A DNA stretch of 35,139 nt from Loki-b32 sp048941605 (GTDB taxonomy: Archaea > Asgardarchaeota > Lokiarchaeia > Sigyniarchaeales > SOKP01). This document shows positions 24,831 through 32,573 of the stretch, piece by piece. Location: the NCBI GenBank assembly GCA_048941605.1, contig JBHLNL010000018.1, positions 1-35,139 on the forward strand, in the 5' to 3' direction. Numbering within the stretch: position 1 is the first letter of the stretch; the number at the start of each line of letters is the position of its first letter. The translations under genes and the position numbers were made by a program. The notes beneath the pieces were generated by a model. That model was not told the origin of the DNA and did not search any database. It worked only from the letters and a program-made list of their open reading frames with translations.

Positions 24831-24921
24831 TATAAATAGAAAGAAGTTTATTGCTATGTCTTTATATAAATGAGAATTATTTCATCTTGGATTCTTTTTC
24901 TTTCTTTTCCAAGATGTTTTT
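24831..24921 (+). ncRNA. Possible small RNA: TATA box, hairpin and T-run
   Basis: TATAAATA at 24831-24838 is followed at about the right distance by a hairpin with perfect nine-base arms, CATCTTGGA (24883-24891) and TCCAAGATG (24908-24916), a 16-base pyrimidine loop and then TTTTT. The layout resembles a short transcript ended by a hairpin. A 26-codon ORF overlaps it but looks like noise. Apart from this, 24737-25084 holds nothing I can support. Confidence 0.35.
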
Positions 24922-25084
24922 CTAATCTAATTTTTTTGACTCTTCCATAATGTTCTAATAAAAATCATGATGTTCTATTGATTTTCTTCAAAAAATTTGG
25001 ATAAATAAGTTTTGAATATTTTTTTTAGTATGTAGTCCTAATAGTTGTTAAATAAAGATATCAAATATTAGAATAATGAATTAT

Positions 25085-26446
25085 CTACGTACTGCGTCTT
25101 CTCCTATAAAAGAAAAAAACAATAATGCCTAAAGCTCCTGCTATAAAGACTAAAGTTAAAATAATTGTTATTACTGAATATTCAGGGGGTATTGGGATGA
25201 GTATACATCTCATTAAAGGAAAATTATCTTGACTGTTAGCAGTACCATTTATTAAATATGCAATATCTCCGATTCCATCTCCATCTTCATCTTCTCCATC
25301 ATAATCATCCCAGTAATTCCCAATATTTCCATCGTCCCATATGTTTAAAATTCCATAATCAGTACCTTGAAAATAATTGCCAATAAAACAATTTCTATAA
25401 ATTCTGTTATTACAAGAAGAAAAATCTAAGATGATCCCGATTTGATCGTTGCGAATAAGCATATTATCAAAAATTTTTGTTGTATTAGTTGATAATAGAA
25501 ATAAACCTATATCATTATCCTTAACTGTATTTCCTATAATACTATTATTGTAACTTTCTAGTATTGTTATTCCAATAATATTATCTTCAACATTATTTTT
25601 TTCTATTTTATTTCCATAAGAATCATTAACAAAGATTCCAAAATTATTCCAATCTACAATATTATTATTGAATTGAGTGTTATTACTCCTGAAAAAACTC
25701 ACTCCAATTGGATTGCTTTCCACTTCATTAAAATACAGTTCGTTAGAATCACTAATGGTTAAATTAATCCCAAATATTTTATTTTCCCAGATAAAATTAT
25801 GGTTAAATGTATTGTATTGACTATTAATTAATTCTATTCCACTTATGTTATTATGACAAAATGAATTAAGATGAATAATGTTATTCGTAGAGTCTATTAA
25901 ACACATTCCACTTAAACTGTGTACATCAAAATTGTTGCTATAAAAATAATTATGATGACTATTAATTAAAAGAATCCCATTGCTATTATGGCTATAACTC
26001 ATAATATCTGTTATTTCAGAATTATTTACATTATAAAGCTTAATCACTGCATTCTTTTGGTACATGTCTATACTCTCAGTTAAAAAGCAATGCCTTAAGA
26101 CGAAATATTCATTTGAATTTCTTATCTCAATACTGCTATCATGCAGCTGCCCTGTGATCGAAATAAACTCAATAAGATATGGATCCTCAGAAGTTCCAGA
26201 ACCTGTACACCAATAATGTTCGGTGGCAAATTTAGTCCAATTGTGATTTGGATCATCATTATCAATAAATATCGGATTCACTTCCGTAATTTGAGAGGGT
26301 TTAAGGGTTTGATTAAATATTTTAATCAAATCTGTCTCCTGCACCATTAGATTATTGCCAATAATAACTAAATTAAATAATAGGGGTAATATAAAACTTG
26401 TTTGAAAAGCAAAACAAATGAAAATATATTTATGGATTTTTCTCAT
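25085..26446 (-). CDS. NosD/CASH-domain beta-helix surface protein
   Basis: About 453 residues. A signal peptide or anchor (about 5-27) precedes a HYWCTGSGTSEDPYLIE block, then about 12 turns of a right-handed beta-helix with N-rich repeats (NNISGIELINSQYNTF, NNSIIGNTVKDNDIG). A calcium-binding-like acidic loop, YWDDYDGEDEDGDGIGDIAY, follows near residue 385; it is the usual ending of archaeal NosD-like proteins. The C-terminal PPEYSV linker, one membrane helix and RRRRST tail anchor it. The start is ATG at 26444-26446; TTG three codons upstream is less likely. A surface protein, possibly binding sugars or calcium. Confidence 0.82.
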   Translation of the reverse strand: MRKIHKYIFICFAFQTSFILPLLFNLVIIGNNLMVQETDLIKIFNQTLKPSQITEVNPIFIDNDDPNHNWTKFATEHYWCTGSGTSEDPYLIEFISITGQLHDSSIEIRNSNEYFVLRHCFLTESIDMYQKNAVIKLYNVNNSEITDIMSYSHNSNGILLINSHHNYFYSNNFDVHSLSGMCLIDSTNNIIHLNSFCHNNISGIELINSQYNTFNHNFIWENKIFGINLTISDSNELYFNEVESNPIGVSFFRSNNTQFNNNIVDWNNFGIFVNDSYGNKIEKNNVEDNIIGITILESYNNSIIGNTVKDNDIGLFLLSTNTTKIFDNMLIRNDQIGIILDFSSCNNRIYRNCFIGNYFQGTDYGILNIWDDGNIGNYWDDYDGEDEDGDGIGDIAYLINGTANSQDNFPLMRCILIPIPPEYSVITIILTLVFIAGALGIIVFFFYRRRRST

Positions 26447-26612
26447 TTTAATCAAAACTCAAATTTTCTGTCTTATTTTTATAATTTATTGTAAAAATAT
26501 TTAAAGATTATATTCTCAAAACAATATTTCTTTAAAAAATTAAATTAATAAACCAAGCATGAATCAGATCTAATGAAAGTAAATTTAATATATTAATTAT
26601 ATATCTAAATAG

Positions 26613-26828
26613 GTGATTTTCATAGTTAGAAAAGAAATTCTTGAAAAGTTAAAAGATAAGAAAATCTCTGTGTATGTTAAAGATGTCACAGAAAGGAGTT
26701 GGTTTTCTGGTGTACTAGAAGAGGTTTCTGATGATATTATTCAAATAAGAGAAAAAGCTAATTATTCAGAGTGTCGATATTATATTTTAATCTCTGAGAT
26801 TGTTGTAATTTCTGAAAGTTTAACTTAG
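26613..26828 (+). CDS. Sm-like (LSm-type) small protein
   Basis: 71 residues. A short N-terminal helix (VRKEILEKLKDKKI) leads into strand VYVKDVT, then WFSGVLEEVSDDIIQIREKA and the closing YYILISEIVVISES. The order helix, five strands and a Sm2-like ILISEIVVI end resemble archaeal LSm proteins, which form rings and bind U-rich RNA; the usual Sm1 G-x-L-x3-D layout is only partly met. The start is unusual: GTG 26613-26615 lies inside AGGTGA, so either the transcript is leaderless-like or a non-canonical codon such as ATA at 26622 is used. It is convergent with the ferredoxin-nitroreductase gene. Confidence 0.55.
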   Translation: MIFIVRKEILEKLKDKKISVYVKDVTERSWFSGVLEEVSDDIIQIREKANYSECRYYILISEIVVISESLT

Positions 26829-26876
26829 AACCAATCTATATTAATATATTTTTTATAATTTAAATAAAAAAATCAA

Positions 26877-27758
26877 TTAAAGCCAATTTACTTTAAGAGG
26901 CTTACGTGCAGGAATTCTGTAATAGTGGGCTTTTGGGTATCCTATTGCTAATGTGTATCCCGTACTGTGTTTTATTGGAATTTTCACGATTTTTGCTATG
27001 GCTCTAAAAATATTTAAGAAACTATTAATGTATCCTAATGAACAGGTGCCTAAACCTAAGGTTTCAGCAGCTAGCATTATCTGACACGCAGCTAAAGTAC
27101 AATTTTCCTTTAATGATAAAGCTTCTTTAGGGGAATGAAGTATAATAAGTTCAGCGTCCCAACGCCATACTTCTTCACCATGTTTTATTCTTTCTAGTTT
27201 CCTTTTAAAAGCGGGAGTCAGATCTTCGAGCTTCTTTATAAGTTCAGGGGGAAAGGTTCGTTCCAAGGTTTGTCTTCCTTGCGGATCTTCAAAAGTCTCA
27301 ACAAGATTTTTAATCAAATTGTTTATCTCATTAGATAATTTTCTTAGTGTTTCACGGTCCTGAACAACAGTAAAATCGACATTTTCTTGATTATGTGCTG
27401 TAGCAGAATACCTTCCTGCTACATTTAATATTTTCTCAATTAACTCCTTTGGAACAGGTTTATCTTTAAATTGCCTTCGAGACCTCCTTGTTTGAAAAAG
27501 GTTAGATAAAGACTCAAAAGATGGTATTTCACCAATGGTAGGAATTTCTCTAAGGATTTTATCTTTATAAGCTTTAAGTGTAATAGCATTAACTGGACAT
27601 ACTGCGACACATTTTCCACACTCAAGACAATTTTCATCTGCTTCTTTATGTAAACATAAGTTATTTGAATCAAAATAATAATATCCACATTCTTTTACAC
27701 AAGCTTCGCATTTAGTACAGGAATCAATATCTACTATTATTTTGGAATTCTCTAGCAT
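26877..27758 (-). CDS. Ferredoxin-nitroreductase fusion protein
   Basis: 293 residues. The N-terminus holds two [4Fe-4S] sites: C14, C17, C20, C24 (CTKCEACVKEC) and C44, C47, C50, C54 (CLECGKCVAVC). A linker leads to a nitroreductase domain with QTRRSRRQFKDKPVPKELI (FMN-binding RRSxRxF), ATAHNQENVDF and AAETLGLGTCSLGY. The fusion lets electrons pass from ferredoxin to FMN within one protein. Such fusions are common in anaerobes; substrates are rarely known. The C-terminal GYPKAHYYRIPARKPLKVNWL matches related proteins. ATG start with GAG upstream. Confidence 0.9.
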   Translation of the reverse strand: MLENSKIIVDIDSCTKCEACVKECGYYYFDSNNLCLHKEADENCLECGKCVAVCPVNAITLKAYKDKILREIPTIGEIPSFESLSNLFQTRRSRRQFKDKPVPKELIEKILNVAGRYSATAHNQENVDFTVVQDRETLRKLSNEINNLIKNLVETFEDPQGRQTLERTFPPELIKKLEDLTPAFKRKLERIKHGEEVWRWDAELIILHSPKEALSLKENCTLAACQIMLAAETLGLGTCSLGYINSFLNIFRAIAKIVKIPIKHSTGYTLAIGYPKAHYYRIPARKPLKVNWL

Positions 27759-27937
27759 ACTAAAAATTTCTCTTTATATTTTTTTTTTAATAAATCATAA
27801 AACATATCAAATTCTATTAATGTTTTTAAATCTCTTTTAGATGTTAATCTAAGTTTTATATAAGTTGAAAGTTAAAAATAGGCACTCTATTATTTATATA
27901 AAAGATAACTCATAAAAATTAAGGAAATAATATAAAA

Positions 27938-28321
27938 ATGATTAAATCAATATTAATCTGCGATTCTCAAGGTTATCCATTTTATTCAAAGAAATTAGAT
28001 CAAGATTTGGGTGAAATAGATCCAACTATTTTTAGTGGGTTAATATCAGCTATAGGAGCTATAGGAAAAGAGTTATTTAAAGAGGATATTGCCACAATCT
28101 CTTATGGAGAAAAATATGAAATCACGATTATTACAAAGGAATTGTTCGGGGAAAAAAGATTAATCTATTTTGTCTTTGTGATTGAAGGAGATATGGATCT
28201 TAAATTAATGAGACAGTTAAGCACCAACATTTTCATCGAAACTAAACATGTTTTAAAAGATCCATATTCCGCTAAGCTGGATATTAAAGAAAAAGTAGAT
28301 AGAATATTAGAAAATCTATAA
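27938..28321 (+). CDS. Longin/roadblock-like small protein (Asgard type)
   Basis: 127 residues. The order strand (SILICDSQGYPFYSKKL), helix-rich middle (LISAIGAIGKELF), three strands (TISYGEKYEITIITKE, LIYFVFVIEG) and a long C-terminal helix (LMRQLSTNIFIETKHVL) matches the profilin-like longin/roadblock fold. Asgard archaea encode many such proteins, and related eukaryotic domains act with small GTPases in trafficking or nutrient sensing. No GTPase gene is in the window. There is no membrane segment. The Shine-Dalgarno AAGGAA lies upstream of the ATG, with the TATA-like TTATATAA near 27855. The fold assignment is by pattern only. Confidence 0.6.
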   Translation: MIKSILICDSQGYPFYSKKLDQDLGEIDPTIFSGLISAIGAIGKELFKEDIATISYGEKYEITIITKELFGEKRLIYFVFVIEGDMDLKLMRQLSTNIFIETKHVLKDPYSAKLDIKEKVDRILENL

Positions 28322-28438
28322 GATTCAACCAAACAATTCAATTACTTTCAAAAAATAATTTTACTAATTTTTTCTTTTCATTCTGTAGTATTAATCCTCT
28401 GTCATCAATCTATAGATTTTATTAATTAAATTTAAATA

Positions 28439-28450
28439 GAAACTATAAAT
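28439..28450 (+). promoter_or_regulatory. BRE/TATA promoter
   Basis: GAAACTATAAAT sits 43 bases upstream of the ATG of the 65-residue protein gene, a usual distance for an archaeal promoter with a short leader. Confidence 0.45.
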
Positions 28451-28492
28451 TCATTTTCAGAATCTAAGATTAAAAATGAAGTGATAAATTTT

Positions 28493-28690
28493 ATGGCTCA
28501 GTTTAAAGTACTTACATATATTCAACCATTAAAAGAAGCAAAAAAGGATTTTCAACCTTATGAATTTGAGAAAATGGTAAACCAACATCTTCAAGAGGGT
28601 TGGAAAATCATAAATTGCGATGGGATCTTCCTAGGTGGGGTTAGCCCTGAAAATGGTATTCATTATTGGGCATATTTAATTAAGGATTAA
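28493..28690 (+). CDS. Small DUF1737/DUF4177-like protein
   Basis: 65 residues: MAQFKVLTYIQPL, then a helix with FEKMVNQHLQEGWKIINCDG and a strand pair ending in IHYWAYLIKD. The helix-then-GW plan with a short terminal strand is like the DUF1737 or DUF4177 small-domain families (beta-alpha-beta-beta), whose function is unknown. The start ATG at 28493 is favoured because GTGAT precedes it at eight bases, while the upstream GTG at 28481 would be part of that site. It is a stand-alone transcript with its own promoter and T-run. Confidence 0.6.
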   Translation: MAQFKVLTYIQPLKEAKKDFQPYEFEKMVNQHLQEGWKIINCDGIFLGGVSPENGIHYWAYLIKD

Positions 28691-28706
28691 ATCAATAACA
28701 TAAACA

Positions 28707-28715
28707 TTTTTTTTT
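28707..28715 (+). terminator. T9 terminator after the small DUF-like gene
   Basis: Nine T residues starting 17 bases after the stop codon. Confidence 0.5.
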
Positions 28716-28736
28716 ATTTTAAATAAAATTTATTTA

Positions 28737-28747
28737 GCGATTATCGC
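28737..28747. promoter_or_regulatory. Short GC-containing palindrome
   Basis: GCGAT-T-ATCGC followed by GAT is a perfect five-base-arm palindrome in otherwise AT-only DNA, 105 bases upstream of the repeat-protein gene. Possible operator. Confidence 0.25.
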
Positions 28748-28851
28748 GATTTTGATTAGTTCTAGTTTTAAAAGTAGAGATATATGAATATATTTAATAA
28801 CAAGTTGTTTCATTAATTTATAAATATTAAAAAAACAATTTTGTATAAAAT

Positions 28852-29910
28852 ATGATTGCACGAGAGATTAAAGGGCGCCCTAAATTTGAATCAGGTCAAT
28901 TTTTAGGATATGTTTTATGGAAACAATCAGATGGTTTTCATTTAAGATGGACATCAAAAGGAAAAAAAGCACACAGTTTTCAAGGAAAAATAATATATCA
29001 GACTAAATTAAGAATTACAAGGAAATTTGTGCCTAGAACTGGACTTAAAATATATGAAGCTGGAGAAAAAATGATTTATTGGAATTCTTTAGAAGAAAGG
29101 AAGACAAGTGGTATAGATTTTATTACTCCTGGCAATTTCATGTTAGAATTAAGTATTGATAAAAAGAAAATAAAGACAAAAGTAATATTTTTAGGGTCTC
29201 AAATGAAGAATCCAGATACTAATCCTTTCATCATTACTCAGACTGAGGAAAAGATACCAGAAAAAGAATTAAAAAGATTAATAGGAAAAAAGATTAAAGA
29301 GCCATTAAAAGAAATCGAACCGAAAGCAATCTATGAACTTACTCCAGATCTAGTGCCAGCATATGAACCAGTATATGAGCCCGAACCAGAACCAGTATAT
29401 GAGCCCGAACCAGAACCAGTATATGAGCCGGAACAAGAACCAGTATATAAGCCCGAACCAGAACCAGTATATGAGCCCGAACCAGAACCAGTATATGAGC
29501 CCGAACCAGAACCAGTATATGAGCCGGAACCAGAACCAGTATATGAGCCGGAACCAGAACCAGTACATGAGCCGGAACCAGAACCAGTATATGAGCCGGA
29601 ACCAGAACCAGTATATGAGCCGAAACCTGAACCAGTATATGAGCCCGAACCGGAACCAGAACCAGTATATGAGCCGAAACCTGAACCAGTATATGAGCCC
29701 GAACCGGAACCAGAACCAGTATATGAGCCGAAACCTGAACCAGTATATGAGCCCGAACCGGAACCAGTATATGAGCCGGAACCAGAACCAGTATATGAGC
29801 CCGAACCGGAACCAGAATATGAACCAATATATGAATCTCTTCCAGAAGAAAAACCTGAAAAAATTAAAGAATCTGAAGAGAAAGAAGAAGAAAAATTAAA
29901 TGATCTTTAA
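28852..29910 (+). CDS. Protein with small N-terminal domain and long EPVYEPEP repeat tail
   Basis: 352 residues. Residues 1-110 form a beta-rich domain (FLGYVLWKQSDGFHLRWTS, FQGKIIYQTKLRI, GNFMLELSIDKKKIK) resembling small bacterial and archaeal domains of unknown function that begin G-x-x-W-x-D-x-G-x-H-x-RWT. A Lys/Glu-rich linker (110-165) follows. Residues about 172-321 consist of 18 EPVY[EK]P[EK]P units, a stiff, polyproline-like, very acidic rod, and the end is KEKEEEK-rich. No signal or membrane segment. Such rods act as spacers or multivalent binding sites; Tyr residues spaced every eight are notable. Similar PEP-repeat tails occur in TonB-like spacers, but no membrane anchor is present here. 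Confidence 0.8.
   Translation: MIAREIKGRPKFESGQFLGYVLWKQSDGFHLRWTSKGKKAHSFQGKIIYQTKLRITRKFVPRTGLKIYEAGEKMIYWNSLEERKTSGIDFITPGNFMLELSIDKKKIKTKVIFLGSQMKNPDTNPFIITQTEEKIPEKELKRLIGKKIKEPLKEIEPKAIYELTPDLVPAYEPVYEPEPEPVYEPEPEPVYEPEQEPVYKPEPEPVYEPEPEPVYEPEPEPVYEPEPEPVYEPEPEPVHEPEPEPVYEPEPEPVYEPKPEPVYEPEPEPEPVYEPKPEPVYEPEPEPEPVYEPKPEPVYEPEPEPVYEPEPEPVYEPEPEPEYEPIYESLPEEKPEKIKESEEKEEEKLNDL
29365..29814 (+). repeat. 24-base tandem repeat (about 18 units)
   Basis: Unit GAACCAGTATATGAGCCCGA plus ACCA, with variants GAGCCG, AAACCT and CCGGAA. Three copies of a longer 54-base unit (EPVYEPKP plus EPVYEPEPEP) at about 29605-29780 show recent higher-order duplication. Because the unit is a multiple of three, several other frames stay open but are not genes. 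Confidence 0.9.
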
Positions 29911-29989
29911 TTACTCTTTATTATTTATTTTTGCTGGTTTACGGATTTAAAATAGAAAATTTAAAAGAATCTTAAAGATTATTTATGCT

Positions 29990-30436
29990 ATGAATTATTA
30001 TCTTTTAGATTTAGCACTTTTCTTTGTAATAAATAGTGCTAACATTATCATAAGTGTTATTTTCATCTCAAGAGTTAAAAAACCTGGATTTGAACATATT
30101 CTAGGTATATTTTACATTTTACTAAGTATCCCTACAATAATTATCACGATTATAAATATCATTTTTCAAAGAGAATGGTGGTTTTGGATCTTTCCATTAC
30201 TTTTTCTAATCTTTATTATTTTCGAATTTATTATTGATTATGTTAAGAAAATAGAGTTTCGCAATCCTCGAAATAAGAAGATATTAGTCCCATATTTAAT
30301 CCTGTATTATATTAGCATAATATTAATGTGGGGTTTAACATGGGCATTAGGGATTTTATATGGAGCAATCACGGGGATTACTTATTTCTTACAATTAGGA
30401 TGTGCAATTTATGCAGGTAAACATGGAGTAGGATAA
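29990..30436 (+). CDS. Small four-helix membrane protein
   Basis: 148 residues with about four hydrophobic helices (near 4-26, 36-60, 65-82, 100-135) and a short basic loop (FRNPRNKK). No catalytic motif seen. The C-terminus (QLGCAIYAGKHGVG) is followed by the methyltransferase-like membrane gene after about 40 bases on the same strand, so the two may form an operon. Function unknown. Confidence 0.6.
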   Translation: MNYYLLDLALFFVINSANIIISVIFISRVKKPGFEHILGIFYILLSIPTIIITIINIIFQREWWFWIFPLLFLIFIIFEFIIDYVKKIEFRNPRNKKILVPYLILYYISIILMWGLTWALGILYGAITGITYFLQLGCAIYAGKHGVG

Positions 30437-30474
30437 AAGAATGAAATAAATTTAAAGGGAAAGGTGAATTAAGA

Positions 30475-31005
30475 ATAGAAGATAATAAAATCCGAAACAC
30501 TAAACGAATTTTAGCTTTAGTATTTAGTGGAATTTTCGTTGTTATAATATTGCCCATCATTGGCGTTATGGTCTCATTATATTTTGATTCGATATTATAT
30601 CTCCCTAAAATTATTCCAATCCCCCTAAATATCATTATAGCAATTGTAATTTTTACTGTTGGCTTTTTTTGGGCTCTTTGGTCTAATTTTGAATTATTCA
30701 GAATCGGCAAAGGAAGTCCTGTTCCTTTAAAAGGCACCCAGACTATCAACTTAGTTGAAAAAGGGCCCTATAAATATACAAGAAACCCAATGGTCTTTGG
30801 ATATATTCTGATCTGGTTGGGACTGGGTTTCTTATTTAACTCAATTTTTCTACTATTTGGATTTACCTCAATAATCACAGTATTATTGATTCTTTTTGTA
30901 AAATTATGGGAAGAAAAAAATTTAGAAAAAAGATTTGGTGATTCCTATTTAAATTACAAAAGGAGAGTATCATTCATTATTCCTTTACCACCCAAAAAGC
31001 ATTAA
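30475..31005 (+). CDS. ICMT/PEMT-type membrane methyltransferase (isoprenylcysteine methyltransferase family)
   Basis: The C-terminal half has the family signature: KGPYKYTRNPMVFGYILIWLG, then LWEEKNLEKRFGDSYLNYKRRV with IPLPP at the end, as in ICMT, PEMT and NnrU-like proteins that methylate lipid-linked or membrane substrates with SAM. Three or four membrane helices are present. The TTG at 30550 would cut into the first helix (LALVFSGIFVVIILPIIGVMV); the frame is open from 30445 and AGGTG occurs at 30462-30466, so translation probably begins near 30475 at a non-ATG codon. Methylation of a lipid or of prenylated proteins is possible; the substrate cannot be told. Confidence 0.72.
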   Translation: MEDNKIRNTKRILALVFSGIFVVIILPIIGVMVSLYFDSILYLPKIIPIPLNIIIAIVIFTVGFFWALWSNFELFRIGKGSPVPLKGTQTINLVEKGPYKYTRNPMVFGYILIWLGLGFLFNSIFLLFGFTSIITVLLILFVKLWEEKNLEKRFGDSYLNYKRRVSFIIPLPPKKH

Positions 31006-31014
31006 ATACAATTC

Positions 31015-31022
31015 AAAAAAAA
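31015..31022 (-). terminator. T8 terminator for the PLP lyase gene
   Basis: Eight A on the plus strand (T8 on the minus) lie nine bases after the lyase stop codon. Confidence 0.45.
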
Positions 31023-31030
31023 GTAATAAG

Positions 31031-32368
31031 TCACTTTATTTTATATTGGCTTTTTAAGAAGTTTATGATATAATCTTTAACCTTATCACGATCCGGTAAG
31101 CTTGCTACCATACCGTAAATAGCAGCATCTCCGTCAGTGGACTTTCCGGGATTTTCGACAACTTCTTTAACAGTTTCTCTAAGATCTTTCAGGAATATAT
31201 CAACAATCTTAGCATGATGAGGATTGACCATCATGTGTAAAGCATTGGGGAATTGGATTCGATCTAAATGCCAACCCTTCTTATCTAAACGATCTCCTAG
31301 CTGATAAATATCAATCTTATCTGATGTAAAGGAAAAGACGCTCATAACGGGCTTTCCTAGAATATATAGTTCAGGAATTTGATTAATACCCCCAATCAAT
31401 TTCTTTGACGCATCCATAACAATTTTAGCTAAATTCAAATAACCATCCATTCCTAGATGTTTCATTGCTGCCCAAGCTGCTGCGATTGCTCCACCTGGAC
31501 GAGTTCCTCTCATAGAAGGTGAAATATAAATACCACCTGTCCAATCTGTATATACAGAGAATTGATGTTTCCAAATCCTCTCCTTCCTATATAATATTGT
31601 GGATGCTCCTTTTGCTCCATAGCCATATTTATGAACATCAGCACTAATTGAGGTCACTCCTGGCACTGAGAAATCGAAATCAGGGACTTCATAACCAAGT
31701 TTCTTTACAAATGGTAACATAAATCCACCTAAGCAAGCATCAACATGTAATCCAATACCATGTTCTTGAGCTAGAATTCCTAATTCAGAGATGGGATCAA
31801 CAACTCCTCTTGGGAAATCACAGGCTGAACCAACAATCAATATAGTATTCTCTGTGATAGCTTTCTTCATTGCATTTACATCTGCTAAATGAGTTTCACT
31901 CTCAACCGGTACTTTAACTAGTTTTACTTTAAAATAATCAGCACCTTTATCAAACGAGGGATGAGCCGAACTAGGTACCACTATTTCTGGTTCTTTTATG
32001 TTTGGAAACTTCTCTTCTGCCCAGTCTCTATAAGTTTTAATAGCCATAAGAAGGCTTTCAGTGCCTCCAGAAGTCATACTTCCAGAGCATCTTTTATCTC
32101 CATTAAACAAGTCAACAGCCATTGAAATTACTTCTGTTTCAAGCTTTCTCAAACTTGGAAAAGCCATTGGGCTGAGAGCATTCTTAGAAAAAAACATTGT
32201 ATATGCTTTTTTCAGCATTTCAGTATGTTCATCCGTTGCATGATATACTAAGCTCCACACTTTTCCATCTCTCCAATCTATATCATCTTTACGTATTTCT
32301 TCCATTTCTTTTAGAAGATCTACTTCATGAATTCCTTTTTCTGGTAAAATAACTTTAGGCCTTGCCAT
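31031..32368 (-). CDS. PLP-dependent sphingosine-1-phosphate lyase / GAD-family decarboxylase-like enzyme
   Basis: 445 residues, the length of fold-type I group II decarboxylases. Motifs: SGSMTSGGTESLLMAI (phosphate-binding, about 95-110), H136 stacking on PLP (PSSAHPSFDKG), HVDACLGGF with D210, and SADVHKYGYGAKG with the PLP lysine K247. The sequence flow (GVTSISADVHKYGYG, YRKERIWKHQF) is closer to sphingosine-1-phosphate lyase than to glutamate decarboxylase. There is no N-terminal membrane anchor, unlike the eukaryotic enzyme. It could cleave phosphorylated long-chain bases or act on another amino substrate. ATG start; convergent with the ICMT-like gene. Confidence 0.82.
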   Translation of the reverse strand: MARPKVILPEKGIHEVDLLKEMEEIRKDDIDWRDGKVWSLVYHATDEHTEMLKKAYTMFFSKNALSPMAFPSLRKLETEVISMAVDLFNGDKRCSGSMTSGGTESLLMAIKTYRDWAEEKFPNIKEPEIVVPSSAHPSFDKGADYFKVKLVKVPVESETHLADVNAMKKAITENTILIVGSACDFPRGVVDPISELGILAQEHGIGLHVDACLGGFMLPFVKKLGYEVPDFDFSVPGVTSISADVHKYGYGAKGASTILYRKERIWKHQFSVYTDWTGGIYISPSMRGTRPGGAIAAAWAAMKHLGMDGYLNLAKIVMDASKKLIGGINQIPELYILGKPVMSVFSFTSDKIDIYQLGDRLDKKGWHLDRIQFPNALHMMVNPHHAKIVDIFLKDLRETVKEVVENPGKSTDGDAAIYGMVASLPDRDKVKDYIINFLKSQYKIK

Positions 32369-32573
32369 TTCTATTCACAGAATTTTTTTAAATTTTTAAT
32401 TCTTTAAAGTATTAATAAGTTAAAAAAATTATTACGTAAGTAAATTCTTTTTTATGGCACTAGAGAGTTAGTTTTATATATTATTAAAACTAAAACTTAA
32501 ATTGAATTTAACTAAAAACTTAAGCGTAATTTAACAAAAATATAAAATAATTATATTGAGAGGTTTGTTTTTT

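Noticed and set aside
29339..29899. Long ORFs in three other frames across the EPVYEPEP repeat (both strands)
   Set aside because: The repeat unit is a multiple of three and lacks stop codons in several frames, so these are mirror images of the repeat, not genes.
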